64,000 nucleotides of DNA from Ascidia mentula (lineage: Eukaryota > Chordata > Ascidiacea > Phlebobranchia > Ascidiidae). Positions 35,901 through 50,900 of this stretch are shown one piece after another (the stretch's first letter is position 1; each line of letters begins with the position of its first letter). A program made the position numbers and the translations under genes. The stretch covers positions 3,857,001 through 3,921,000 of the forward strand of contig OX387202.1 of the NCBI GenBank assembly GCA_947561715.1. The letters are read 5' to 3'. Below the pieces are notes generated by a model. It had not been told where the DNA came from, did not search any database, and worked only from the letters and a program-made list of their open reading frames with translations.

Positions 35901-38900
35901 AAAGGTCCTGACGATGCTGAACTCTGACCTCGATACCTGCAAGAATGTACCACTTTGAGGGTTAAAAGTTGTTTTTGTTGACAACACGTCGATCACGATT
36001 GTTCAGTCGATCGTTTAACTGGTCGATCGCGTCTGATTTTGTTTTGTCTTTACAAAGAAAATTTCAGTATCGCGAGGCGACTATTCGCAAACTACTTTGG
36101 GAAACTCGACCCAAATCGAATTGTTTCTGATTGATCGTATTCGCTGACATGTTAACCATCTCTGGTACATATATCGTTATATGAGTATTCGGTCCGGAAG
36201 TCGCAAAAAGGAAACAAGTGGCCGACAAAACATGGCGATCAATGGGAAATCCGCCCAGTCAACTTAAACATTAAAATCTTGATTCTATGTGAGCACACAC
36301 ATCCTAAACCGTCCATCTGTTTTCTGTTTTCTTTTCTAGTTTGCTTTTGAAGTTCGTCGCGCCATGTTTTTTTCCATCACATTTCTTACAACAATTGCAA
36401 AAATGCCGAACAAGAATATTCAAGTGCTGAGCTGGGTGCAGGGCAACCCCTTCGCTAAAAGCACGGAACAAGTTGATCCACATCATCAAGCAGCTTATTG
36501 CCTCCAAGTTTGTTTGGCTTGGATTTCGCAAGCAAGTGTGTTTATGGATGAGGCAATTTCCCTTATGTCAGCAAGCCAAAGTACAACAGCACATCAAAGC
36601 GCCGTGATAGGAATATCCACGTCCGTCAAACCGTTTCAGTTGTGTCAACATTGACATGGGGCCATTACCACAATGTCAAGGCAAGATGTATTTACCCACG
36701 GTGGTAGACCGTTTTACTCGCTGGTTGGGGAAAACCCCAATGCAAGATTACGTGCGCCCGCGCTTTCATCTACCATTGGATATCCCGTTTCGGTATTCCA
36801 GCCCACATGTCCACTTTGGACATTGTTGGGAATACGAACTACCCCTGAATATGATTTGCAGACGTCTTCAGCGGAGATGTTTGATGGTACAAAATTGGCG
36901 GTGGCTCAGCAACTCATTGTAGCGATTAAATGAGAACCCACAACGTTTTTGCTTGCACTCCGAAGATCTCTTAAACAGCTGCTTCCGACGCCCATGTCGA
37001 GACATAACAAGGTTCGCGTAAGCGTTTTCAAAAACATTAAGATAAGTTAATACGTGTTTGTTCGGTGCGACACCCACTTAACGACTCCTTATACTGTCCC
37101 TACTGGAGTTATTCTAGAGGCCAAGGACCGAAACGGCCTCAAACCGCACCGATATATCGAGACAAATATCCGGTTGCTGTTCGACATGATTGACAGAACT
37201 GACCCTTGCGGTGTCCCGGGGGGCAGTACTGTCACCTACGCCCACCAGAACATTATACCTACGTTCGCATGGATTTTAATTGACTCTTTCTGAGTCGCTT
37301 TAAATAAAAGCTGCTAACGAAATAAAGTGATAAAAGACAATACAACAATCAATAGTGCAGACGTATTTATACGTGACAAAGTATATTTTCGCACGATGTA
37401 AGAAGAAATTATGGCACCTTCAGGATCTTTGCCATCCCCTAAAATTACAAAGACTACTAAAGACTGAAAAAAACTAATTTGAGAACAACTTCTTCAGGCG
37501 AATGGTCAATTGTGATTAGGTGAAGGAATGGAACCAAAGGCATTTCGCTTTAATTTCCCAAGAATCGACAGGGTTTCCTCCTTTCAATTTGCTGTGTGGA
37601 AGATCTGTCCGCCAATAGTTGAACAGATTCGTACTGAACATGGCGTATGTGAAAATACCAACGTCACTAACTACAGTAAACTACTTCAACAAGACTCGGT
37701 TTGTGTTACACGATAAAACTTAATGACTTGGAGCGGACGTATCATGCGAACATATTGGATGAGTTCGCGTACAACTTGCGATAAAACTTAATGACTTTGC
37801 TCGGGATGTCAATGGGAATGAGCGGACGTATAATGTGAACATATTGGATGAGTTCGCGTACAACTTGCGATAAAACTTAATGACTTTGCTCGGGATGTCA
37901 ATGGGAATGAGAGGACGTATCATGTGAACATGTTGGATGAGTTCGCGTACAACTTGCGATAAAACTTAATGACTTTGCTCGGGATGTCAATGGGAATGAG
38001 CGGACGTATCATGTGAACATGTTGGATGAGTTCGCGTACAACTTGCGATAAAACTTAATGACTTTGCTCGGGATGTCAATGGGAATGAGCGGACGTATCA
38101 TGTGAACATATTGGATGAGTTCACGAAAAACCTGCGATAAAACTTAATGACTTTGCTCGGGATGTCAATGGGAATGAGCGGACGTATCATGCGAACATGT
38201 TGGATGAGTTCGCGTACAACTTGCGATAAAACTTAATGACTTTGCTCGGGATGTCAATGGGAATGAGCGGACGTATAATGTGAACATATTGGATGAGTTC
38301 GCGTACAACTTGCGATAAAACTTAATGACTTTGCTCGGGATGTCAATGGGAATGAGAGGACGTATCATGTGAACATGTTGGATGAGTTCGCGTACAACTT
38401 GCGATAAAACTTAATGACTTTGCTCGGGATGTCAATGGGAATGAGCGGACGTATCATGCGAACATGTTGGATGAGTTCGCGTACAACTTGCGATAAAACT
38501 TAATGACTTTGCTCGGGATGTCAATGGGAATGAGCGGACGTATAATGTGAACATATTGGATGAGTTCGCGTACAACTTGCGATAAAACTTAATGACTTTG
38601 CTCGGGATGTCAATGGGAATGAGCGGACGTATCATGTGAACATGTTGGATGAGTTCGCGTACAACTTGCGATAAAACTTAATGACTTTGCTCGGGATGTC
38701 AATGGGAATGAGCGGACGTATCATGTGAACATGTTGGATGAGTTCGCGTACAACTTGCGATAAAACTTAATGACTTTGCTCGGGATGTCAATGGGAATGA
38801 GCGGACGTATCATGTGAACATATTGGATGAGTTCACGAAAAACCTGCGATAAAACTTAATGACTTTGCTCGGGATGTCAATGGGAATGAGCGGACGTATC

Positions 38901-41900
38901 ATGCGAACATGTTGGATGAGTTCGCGTACAACTTGCGATAAAACTTAATGACTTTGCTCGGGATGTCAATGGGAATGAGCGGACGTATCATGCGAACATG
39001 TTGGATGAGTTCGCGTACAACTTGCGATAAAACTTAATGACTTTGCTCGGGATGTCAATGGGAATGAGCGGACGTATCATGCGAACATGTTGGATGAGTT
39101 CGCGTACAACTTGCGATAAAACTTAATGACTTTGCTCGGGATGTCAATGGGAATGAGCGGACGTATCATGTGAACGTGTTGGATGAGTTCGCGTACAATC
39201 TGCGATAAAACTTAATGAATTTGATTGGGATGTCAATGGGAATGAGCGGACGTATCATGCGAACATGTTGGATGAGTTCGCGTACAACTTGCGATAAAAC
39301 TTAATGACTTTGCTCCGGATGTCATAGGGAATGAGCGGACGAATCATGTGAACATGTTGGATGAGTTTGCGGGAAGCCTGCGATAAAACTTAATGACTTT
39401 GCTCGGGATGTCAATGGGAATGAGCGGACGTATCATGCGAAAATGTTGGATGAGTTCGCGTACAACTTGCGATAAAACTTAATGACTTTGCTCGGGATGT
39501 CAATGGGAATGAGCGGACGTATCATGCGAAAATGTTGGATGAGTTCGCGTACAACTTGCGATAAAACGTAATGACTTTGCTCGGGATGTCAATGGGAATG
39601 AGCGGACGTATCATGTGAACGTGTTGGATGAGTTCGCGTGAAACCTGCGATAAAACTTAATGACTTTGCTCGGAATGTCAATGGGAATGAGCGGACGTAT
39701 CATGCGAACATGTTGGCTGAGTTCGCGTACAACTTGCGATAAAACTTAATGACTTTGCTAGGGATGTCAATGGGAATGAGCGGACGTATCATGCGAACAT
39801 GTTGGATGAGTTCGCGTACAACTTGCGATAAAACTTAATGACTTTGCTCGGGATGTCAATGGGAATGAGCGGACGTATCATGCGAACATGTTGGATGAGT
39901 TCACATGAAACCTGCGATAAAACTTAATGACTTTGCTCGGGATGTCAATGGGAATGAGCGGACGTATCATGCGAACATATTGGATGAGTTTGCGGGAAGC
40001 CTGCGATAAAACTTAATGACTTTGCTCGGGATGTCAATGGGAATGAGCGGACGTATCATGTGAACGTGTTGGATGAGTTCGCGTGAAACCTGCGATAAAA
40101 CTTAATGACTTTGCTCGGAATGTCAATGGGAATGAGCGGACGTATCATGCGAACATGTTGGATGAGTTCGCATGAAACCTGCGACAAAACTTAATGACTT
40201 TGCTCGGGATGTCAATGGGAATGAGCGGACGTATCATGTGAACATGTTGGATGAGTTCGCGTGAAACCTGCGATATAACTTTGGACGAACAGACGACCGG
40301 TAGTTCCCTGGTAAGTGTTATGGTTGTCGACAGTGATACCAACGAGGCGTGACGATGAGGAGTTACAGGGAATTAAGTTGGACCGAAACCCGACGACCGA
40401 ACAAATGTTACAAATTGTTGTGCAAACGATTCTTCTCAGTTTCTAAACATCTCTGTCGTTTTATTTGATTTAACACACCTTAATTAAATCACTTATTTTT
40501 CTTTGTAATTTTTTTCTTTTGTTTTGCGCACATGTGGTTATGGATTATCATTTATTCCATTTGATGATGCCAACACTTACCTTTACTTTATAAACATATT
40601 TCTCCTTACGTAATTTTACTGCTAGTTATGTCAAAGTTCGAGTTACGGTGTAGTACGTACAATGAAAACAAGAGTGGTGACTGACTTTGGGGAAAGAGGC
40701 AGTGGAGCAGGAGGTGGGTGACGTAAAGCGGGCGAAACGGTTATTATCCTTCCTATATGCGGCGTAACCAGGCTTCACCGCCTAGATGTGACGGGACGAC
40801 TCCTATAGGTGTGATTATGTTGCCATATTTTGGAGAACTATCTGACACCTTGATGCGTCCTCTTTCAGATTTTCACATCGAAGTGTATGAACGCCCGCCT
40901 GTTATACTACGTTCTTCGGACTGCACAGGAGATATGCTCGATGTGTGAGGTGTGGTGTACTAAACACACTGTGGCAACTGCGACGTGGTTGATATTGGTG
41001 TGACTGATCGCGCATTAGAAGTCTACGGGTTAGCAGCATGTAGCGAGTTTGGTGCAAAGCATAGGCCTCAAAATGGCACGATCCTCAGAATGTCACTAAA
41101 TTATAGTTGGGTTATATAGTGCGAATACAATGGTTAAGCATTACTAAGCATTTAACTTTCTTTCTTTTCGTGCGTTGGATTTTTGCTCGCGACACAAAAG
41201 TTCGTGTGTGTTGGACGAATTCCGACTAGGACATGAAATCACTCACCGGTTTCTTCAACAGTTTAATCTTCTCCGATAGATATTTGGCACCAATGCTTGT
41301 CAGGCCGCATCTACCCAAATACACTTGTTCAATGTTTCGGATGCAGTCGGCCACGTAAACCGCACCACGGTCTTCTATATTGTTGTCGAAGAGGTTGAGC
41401 ATCTTTATCTAAATGAAATAATCTCAATGTTAAACAAAGTGTGAATAACAACACAGATAAGTGATATCAAAATACAATTAGTTGAAAACACGAATCAAAC
41501 AAGTAATAATTATTTTTAATCAAGCGCGAATATTTCTTATTCCAATTTCAATAATTCGATTTGGAATAGAAACTGGGATGGACAGAAACTGGGACAGACG
41601 AAGACTCGTTCCAAGTTATAAGATTACAATCCAGGGAGTTTTGTTTGCCCAAAACACTAATTTGAGAACAACTTCTCCACGATTGGTCAATTGTGATTAC
41701 GTAAAAGTATGGAATCAAAGGTAGTTTACTCTTTGTTTCTCTTTCGCAAGAATTGACGGGGGTTTCCTCCTTTCAATTTGCTGAATGGAAGATCTGTGCG
41801 CCAATTGTTAAACAGATTTGTACTGACATGGCGTATGTGAAAACAACTACAGTAAGTTACTTCAATAACTACAGTAAGCTACTTCAACAAGATAAAACCT

Positions 41901-44900
41901 AATGACTTTGGTCGACGACCGAACAAATGTCAAGTGGTTGTGCAAACGATTTAAAACTCTTTTTAACATCTCTGTCGTTTTTTTTCAGGTTAACACACCT
42001 CAATTTAATCATCATATATACTTGTAAATATGCATATAGACAACATAACACACTTTGTGTTCGCTTTAAAATCGCCAAGAACAATTGAATCGAAAATCGA
42101 TCGTAAAATCGAACTACATGTTTATAATGGAATGTGACCGTGCTTGACTTTTACCCAAGTAATTTATGTTCGATGCCGATTTCACGCCAATAAGAATTGT
42201 TACTTTTCTTTTTTTCCCTTTAATTTACAATTGATGTTTTTTTTCTGTTGAAAAGTACTCAGCGCATATGATGCTCAAAGACTGTGACCTCGTTTAGCGC
42301 CGTGTTATTGCGTTAAATTATGCAACAAAGTTGGTCCTAGATTCAACCATGATCTTTTGAGAAATCTTGATAGCGTTGACTATATTTTTAGGTGCGAATT
42401 CGCTTGTGTAATACGATAATCTTTGCAAACATTTCAAAATATTACACAGTTCACTATTGAAATAAAATTCCCGGAGATGAGTTAGTAACTTTCCTGAAGA
42501 GCGTGAACTACTCGGTTAAAAAATTGGTTGGTATAGCTGATATACGAGGAAACAACCTCGACATTACATGTACAAGCAGAGAAAATGTTATTAAGCTTTA
42601 TGGCATACTGGCTGATAACGAATATATTAAGTATGTCCGACTGTATGAAAGCGACAAAATTAATGTTGCGATCGGATGCGTGCCTTATCCATTTCCTAAC
42701 GAATACCTAGTCGACGAACTAACAAAGAAATATGGAAAGGTCCAAAAAATTACCCATCGAAAACATAAGGAAGGGCTGTTGACCGGAATGAGAGTGGTCC
42801 AAATGATTTGAAAAACGAAATAGAAGAAAACCCGATACCAAGCTACATTAGAATTGACAATTTCGAATTTTATGTTACCTATCATGGGCAAATTTTTACC
42901 TGCAAGTATTGAGGAGGAAAAGGACACAAACAAGCAAACTGTCCAGATAGAAAACAGGATTTCCCAGATTTAGGTGCACAAATACAAAATAACCAAACAC
43001 CACACCGAAACGCCGCAACAACCAAAAAGTCTGATAACAGAGACCCAACTGGTGAGAGGGCTGAAAAACACGCAGCAACCGACGACGAGGCTCCAGAGAA
43101 CTCCACAGGAGGTAACTTCAAGCAACACGAAAAAGAACTGCAAACTACTCCTCTTAAAGGTAATTGCAAAAAGAGAAGTCTAGGAAGCCCGGAGGAGCCG
43201 AAAAGCAAAAGAAGCAGCATTACCTGGCAATGCAACCACCTTCACATGGTGGTCATGTGGTTTAGAATATGCTGTAGGATTGGAATGCTGCACCAGTGAA
43301 GTATTCCTGGCCGAAAAGGCAATGGAAGTATGTGAGTGCCCAGCCCTCAAGAACACAATGAGACTTATGCCCTGCTGCAGAGAATTTCAACCAGAGTATC
43401 GTCTTGATGGAGACATGTTCGAAGTGCCAAAGGTACTCTCTTAAGTGTGCTTGTGAAACCGTAAATGTTGTGCCTAAGTCCCCGTTGGGGATTGCATGTA
43501 AAAATAGCATCTGTAAATGCAGAATAATTTGTTGTGCGTGAAAAAAGATATGGGCACGCCAAATTAGCCCCAGTCGTCCTTACCGTTGCGATCGTGGCAT
43601 GGAATACGAATGGGACATGGAACTTGGAGTAAATCGAACAAAGGAATATCAACAGAGAATTTTTTTTAACACAAGTTATGGCTCTCAACATCTTTTCGCA
43701 AAATGTTGGCGGTTTAAACAACACAATGAAACGTAAATCGATATTTCAATATTTTCGAAGTAAAAAATGTAACATTGCCTTCTTGCACGAAACGCATGGC
43801 AGTGTTAACAAAGTTAAGTAGTGGGAAATGGAATGGGGAGGTAAAGCGTTTTGGGCACAAGGCACATCTAACAGTAGAGGCGTTGCAATTTTACTAGACA
43901 AGTCAACTTCGCAACATACAAATAACGTTCGAGTAGACCAAGATGGCCGATACATAATGGTTGAAATGTCAATTAATGCTATTGAACTGGCCCTTGTCAA
44001 TGTCTAAGATATATTTCGACAAAAAAATCCAAATCTGCAGAAATAATCGAAATTTCAGAAAAATCCATACGCCGCCTTACGTATTGATTTCTTTTTGTTA
44101 GATAAACAACTCACTTCAAATGTTACAAATGCCGATATCGACCCGGGAATATTGTCAGATCATTGTATGATAACGTTACAACTTAATACCAACCCTCCGT
44201 CCCGCGGAAGAGGATACTGGAAGTTTAATGTATCCCTGCTTGATGATACCAACTATAGAGAGAAAATAGTTAGTCACCAACTTCGAACGCGAAAATCCCC
44301 CAAATGATACAAATCCACATACAAGGTGGGACACACCAAAAGCCGTAATTAGGGGGGAAACAATTCGTCACCCCTCAAACGTTAAAAGAAACAGATTAGC
44401 AAACCTACATGAATTCGAAAACCGTATAAAAAAAGTGCAAGATACTTTAGCTGAAAAGGGGGAAGACGAACGTTTACTAACCGAGTTAGCGCAACTTAAG
44501 GACAAATTAAACGAATTTCTTGTGCGCCAAACTAAAAGGGCAATCGAAAAATATTTTTACATGGCGCTTATGCAAATGGCAAAAAATAAATCTCCCGGAT
44601 TAAATAGTTTTCCTGCAGAATTTTATTTGACCTTTTGGAGTAACTTGAAAAACATGTTTATGGCAGCTTGGAAATATACAACGGCAACTGGAGCGCTCTC
44701 CAACACGCAAGCGCAGGGGGTGGTAACATTAATACCAAATCCTGAAAAAGACTCTCTCCTACCGGCAAGTTACAGGCCGATAATACTACTGAACTTAGAT
44801 CATAAAATTGCCTCCAAAGGTATAAATACGCGATTAAAATCGGTTTTGAACCAACTAATTTCTCCCAGTCAAAACGGTTTTATACCTGGTAGATATATTG

Positions 44901-47900
44901 GTCCGAACATTCGCCTTTTGTTCGACGTAATCGATTTCGCAGATTTTCGTAATATCCCCGGTGCGATACTGTCCTTGGACATATACAAGGCATTTGATAC
45001 CATAAGCTGGGACTTCATCTACGAGGTGCTCAAAATATTTGGGTTTGGCAATAAAATTTTATCCTGGATCAAATGCCTTTACAGGCAACCGACCGGTATT
45101 ATAGTAAACAACAACCACTTGTCGCCGGAGTTCACAATTAAACGAGGTGTAAGGCAAGGAGATCCACTTTCTCCTACCCTTTTTGTTTTATGCATAGAAT
45201 GTCTTGCGAGCGCACTTAAAAAGGCCAACTTTCAAGGCATTCAAATTAACCAACACGAATTTAAAGTCTCGATGTTTGCAGATGATACGATCGTTTTTTT
45301 AAAGGGAGATGAGGACGACTTTGATAAGGTATTTCAAGTAATAGAGGAGTTTGGAGAATTGTCAGGGTGCAAATTAAACATGAATAAGTCCGTCGCTTTT
45401 TCATAGGTTCAAAAAGAAATGAACGTTTCAAACCTATGGAAAATGAAGGTTTGTCATGGCCCGAAAATGTAATAAAATATCTTGGGGTAGAAATACCAAT
45501 CAAAACAAATGACAACAATGTTATGGTAAACAGGAACTTTAACCCTACTCTTAAACAAATCCAAGTGGTATTAATTCTCTGGTCGTCAAGAGGCTTGACA
45601 CTACTCGGAAAGACAATAATTATTAAATCTTTGGTAATTCCAATTTTAACGTATAAATTCAATGTATTACCGATAATCTTAACCAACGATCTTATTTCAA
45701 AAATCATGCGACCAATATTTAAATTTCTTTGGGGGTCGAAGTGGGAAAGAGTTAAAAGAGAGACAATATGTTTGGATGTAGACGAAGGCGGCCTCGGCGT
45801 GATTGATATTGAAAACTACCTCCTTGCACTAAACTTAAAATGGTTTGGAAAACTCCACAATGACAAGGTTAATGAAACTTGGAAGGTGATAGAAAAGCCG
45901 TTTTGCAACGAAAATTGGTTGGAGGTAATTTTAAATGGAAATGCAAAAGTTGAGTCTTCACGGTTAAAGCGAATTTTACCCTTACGATCCCTGCGAGCCA
46001 CCGTAAGATCTTGCAAAAACCGTTTTGAAACGCTAGGCTAACAATCGAACAATCGTCCATTATGGTTCAATGCCCAAGTAAAATACCACGCAAAACCCGG
46101 GTTCATGGATGCATGTATTAAAGCGGGGATTTTATTTCAAATAGACATACTTAACACAAACGGAAAGTATCTTGCACATGATACGATTGCAAAAAATTAC
46201 GGCTTAACGCCCAATAATAAGGACTTCGTGGAAGTTATTAAGCTTGTCTCGAAATTTAGAAGCTTCCAAATTAAATTAAATCTCAATGCCGTTACAACCA
46301 ACAAACAATTACATTCTTTTGGGAAAATAGATAGTAACATGTGCGTTTTTTTGCAAGAAGCAAGTAGAAACTGTGTGTCATCTTTTCTGTTCGTGCACCA
46401 TTGTCAATGTATACTGGGAGGATGTCATTTCATATTTAAGTGCTAGAATACGACAAAATCTAATTTTAACAGATGCAGAAAAACTATTTGGAATCCATTC
46501 TGATTTGCCAAGTAAACTTTTTTAAATTGTGCGATGTTATGTGACAGATATGTGATTTTCAGGAGCAAATACGCGGAAACGAACCCGACCTTAACGAAAT
46601 TTGTGATATTTTTGAACAATCTACGTAACTGTGAATTTTACCTAGCAAAAAAAGAAATACTTTATATTTGCATAAAATTAATGGTCGCATACTGTCTGAA
46701 GTACTCAACGTAATTTGTCATGTTTTTTTTAACTTTTCGCTCTGCTTCTTATGTGTAGATTGTGGTAGCGTATTTGTGTAAAATAAAAGAAATGTTTATG
46801 GTAATAAAAAAAAAAAAGATTCACACGTCATGCCGTGACGGCGTGATTATCTCGCTTGAAGCGGTTGACGGCGGAGTTAAATCTGATTTCAACTTTTCCG
46901 TCAGCTGCAATGATTGGAAGCTTGTTTTCGTTCGACTTGTTATGATTAATTTAAGGTGGTTTTACCAGCTTTTATCTATAAATTGAGTGTTTTGTGATAA
47001 GTTATCACAAAATATTTGATGTATTGTTATTAATCGCAATGGATTAAATTGTCTTGCGTTGATTAATTTTTGCCTTTAATAAAATCGTTTGGTTTAAAAA
47101 CTCTTCTTTCGGTGCCACTAACATCATCAGTTTTCTGTTCCAACCGTGATAGCGAACTAAATAATAAATCTGTTTTAAGAAAACGCTCTGTACATGATTA
47201 ATTCGTTAATCGCTAACAACAACTTTTTTTGTAGCTTAAAAAAACTAAATGAAGTTTCCTACCAACGTATTTACGACATAAAGACGTTCATGGTATTTTA
47301 GATGTTGAATTGATTTGCAGCGTTGGCGCCAACCGCACTGCAGGTGTGAATACGCGACCGTCATGCATCACCAGCCGCAACCGCCAACCGCGATATGGGC
47401 GTAAAAGGAAGTTTTCACCAAACTCTTTAACAACGCGAAGCACTGACGAGGCGCGTGCAATTACTAACGCCGATGTGTTTACGCCTCAAAGACACACCTG
47501 TAATATGGCTTTCATCAGTACTTCGACAAACTCCCTTTAAAAACGAGCTAATGTGCATCACTCTAATACGGGGGTTACATGATCGTCGTTTGATCTGAAG
47601 CATTCCCGTATTATTTAAGTTACGAGCAAAGCTTTGTCAGAGATTAACTGCCTGATGTCCATGTAACAATACTTTCACATCATGTATCAAATACGAGGCG
47701 TCAGTTGGATTTAAAAACAATTCTGGGCAAAGAAAACGACAGGTGTAATCGTATGTGCATGGAATCGTTTCAAATAAATGCATGACAATTTTCGACAAAC
47801 GACCGGAAGCATCTTCATCTGCAGGAATGCGGATTGTGTATCATCAAATCCGCATCAAAGATAGTAACACTTCCGTAGAGTTTCTGAATGTGTAGAACGT

Positions 47901-50900
47901 CCCGGATTGCGAATCTAGCTTTGGGTTTCTCACCAAAAATTTGTTAAAGAGACAGCAAAAGAGCGGTGTTTCCTTCATGGAACATCTTATCACTATGACA
48001 CATTTACAAGTCCATTACTCTATGTGAAAGCATGTCGTTTGCATCGCCTGAATGAAAGACAAAGACAACCACCTACAAAGCTTGGATCAACTTCAGGACA
48101 AGTGTACAAAATCAGGCTTCTCGAGGAAGGCCAGTTATGAAAATATTGCAGAGGCGCGAACTTGGACAACGCTTTCGTGATGCCACCATAAAGGACAAAA
48201 TCTCAATGATTGTTTTCGACACCCCCTTTCCTTAAGTGCTCAAGCTAATGTACAAAGAGAAAGAATTGAAAATCCAAGCAAGGATTGTTCACAAACGACC
48301 GCCGTCTTTGGGAAATATTCTGACCAATTACCGGCAACTGGCATTGCAAACAGACTGCAGCAACTCCGCGGGGAGTTACGCTTACAGACAGTACGCGGAC
48401 ATCGTGGCAACCATACATCTATGGTGATTGAAACCACCAATTTAACGACGAAAACAGGTAAAAAATACAAACTAACGCAACATCTACTCTGTTCAAGTTA
48501 TGGCATTTACGTTGCAACGTGCCAAATCTGCCATGAGCAGTACGTTGGTCAGACAAAAAATAGCTTCTCAAAACGATGGACGCAATATAGGTCTGTTTGA
48601 AACGCGACAATAGGCAAAACGGGGTGTACTGAAAAGACGACCCTGCGCCACCATTATTTAAGCGCGCACGCCTCGTCAGGTCGACAAAGGCCCATTGACA
48701 ACTCTTTTGCAGTGACATTTGTGGAACAACCGATGGTAAACAGACTGGATGTTTGTGAAGCCAAATGAATAAACCTGAAGCAAGTCCAAAAAATGATTAT
48801 TCCCAGAACTCGGGGAATAATATCTTGGCGTTTTATTGCTGTGTTCTTCGGTTGCAACGTAATTCTGTTCATTGGATTTTATCATTCCTCTTATCTGGTT
48901 CTGTGTTGTGTTTGCGTCGTACGTTAGTGCTTCCATTGCAGTGTAGTGCATAAGGAAGACAGCAGTACGGGAATTTTTGCTTTTTGCTTTGATTTATTTT
49001 ATTTCATTCTTTTGTTTATTTTTTGAATTCCCGTATAGCTTGCTGTGTTTACTTGCAATTTCGTATTTGCAGAAACTGAGGATTCCCGTGCAGGGGAAAT
49101 CGATTTTTCAATTTTGATAATCAATCAGTTTTCTTCGATTTGAAACTTCTGATAACTTATTATCAAAATAAACTGGTGTCGCTCATAGAGTACAATGTCA
49201 ACTAAAGTGGTAGATTCTGGAGAAATTAAGGAACCAGTCTCGACCGGAAACATAGATAATTATCTGGGTATTGTCACTGAAACTAAAACATAACCAGTTG
49301 GATTGGGTTTCCTGACTATTTTAGTCCTGTGCTTCAATAATTCCACTCATTTTCATTAGACCCCATTTCAAAAATTGCAGCCTGCTTCATTATTCCTACA
49401 AAAACATGCAGAAATTTATGAACACTTGTATGACAAAAACAATTCAAAGTATAATATGCCACAAACACGAACAACCAAACCCTTGCAAATTCCAATTGAT
49501 TCAATTTTTTTTGTTCAAGTACCTTTCTTGCAACAATTGGGTTTAATCGATGTTATTATAAATGAAACCAAAATCTGAAACCATATACGACGATGCGAGA
49601 TTCCTCAGCAGCTTCTTCTTAGCTTCCTTGGTACATTTCAGACAAATCATATTATGAGAGCACAAATTCTGCATCGTCACAGAATGTTTTAATTGAAAAT
49701 CTACATAATTTGCCAAAATTAACTAAAATGTGCCCCTGATTTATTGTTTATATTATTTTGCGTCACTCGACTCCTCTTATAAAACAAATGAATCTAGCGC
49801 GCAACACCTCTGGTACGCTGACATTTTCGTACACGTTGGATGCATTCATTACAATACAAACATAAATATTGTTCGTTTGGACAGACATGAAATCACTTAC
49901 CGGTTCCTTCAACAGTTTAATCTTCTCGAATAGATGTTTGGCACCGCCTGTCAGGGCGCATTTTTCCAGATCCACTTGTTCAATGTTTTGGATGCAGTCC
50001 GCCACGTAAACCGCCCCACGGTCTTCTATATTGTTGTAGGATAGATCGAGCAGTTTCAACTGAATGAAATAATATCCAAGTTATACATGGTGTGAATAAC
50101 ATTAACACAAGGTAAATAAATGAGCGGTATTAAAACCATAGTTTGACAACACGAAACAAAATAGAAGTAACTATTTAATTTTGACATAAATATTTTTCTC
50201 CCGACAAAAATAAATATCTCATTTCGCTGAAAACTTAGAGGTTAATGTTTGGATACTCGTGAGGAACACCCGACGGAGTAATTGGTAAGTTTGTATCAGA
50301 ATGAATGACGAAGGAAAACCGATTCCTGATGATAAAACATTTAACGACCACCCAATTTAGAACTAGCTTGATGGAATATTGTACGGTAATAAAAAGTTCT
50401 CTGTTCCAATTTTCTAATGACGAAACATCTGTGCGCCGACATTTAAAAGATTGCACTCAATTACGCATTTTGGAAACTATTGTTACGTAATACAGACGTT
50501 TGTAAATGATTGTTACGAAATATCATGTTTTGTTGAAGCGCTCTAAGCTGCCTTGGACTCGCCTAGCCCAGCCGCCTTGGAGGTTTCGTTGCAATCATAC
50601 GAACCTTGAATAAAAGATGAACAAAATAATTCAGAAAGTATTGAGAAGGAAACGAATCGGAAGAAGAACCAACAGCCACTGTCGGGCGATGCAGGTCGAA
50701 ATCAATGAACTGAAACGCGCATATCTACGCAACCGAGACAGTTGTCCCGCGAACCCTTCCACGTTTGTGCACCTGATGCTGGACAGGGAATTATTGTGCG
50801 TCCAACCAGACACTGTCTGAGTCGTAGGAGAATGGTAAAATCTTCATTTAGAGGAAAATGAAATGGCGCAAGTGGACACTAGACCACGAGGCGTTAAGGG

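Larger units (their letters stand above)
42430..46818 (+). mobile_element. LINE retrotransposon copy A (5'-deleted, several internal deletions)
   Basis: A non-LTR element with ORF1 remains (about 42490-43640), ORF2 (43678-46520) and an A-rich 3' end (A-run at 46807-46817), followed by ATTCACACGTCATGCC. The 5' part upstream of ORF1 is deleted relative to copy B. The RT sequence resembles the L1/Tx1 group (RPIILLNLDHKIASKG, RGVRQGDPLSPTLF, FADD). It is one insertion copied with the segmental duplication and not an independent insertion. Confidence 0.8.

Noticed and set aside
37712..40275. CRISPR-like array
   Set aside because: The repeats are contiguous without unique spacers, and the genome is clearly eukaryotic.
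37720..40342. Repeated minus-strand 65-67 codon frames (MIRPLIPIDIPSK...)
   Set aside because: They are frames of the 89-bp satellite; 89 is not a multiple of 3, so they appear wherever three or more units lack a stop. No splice or expression evidence is visible.
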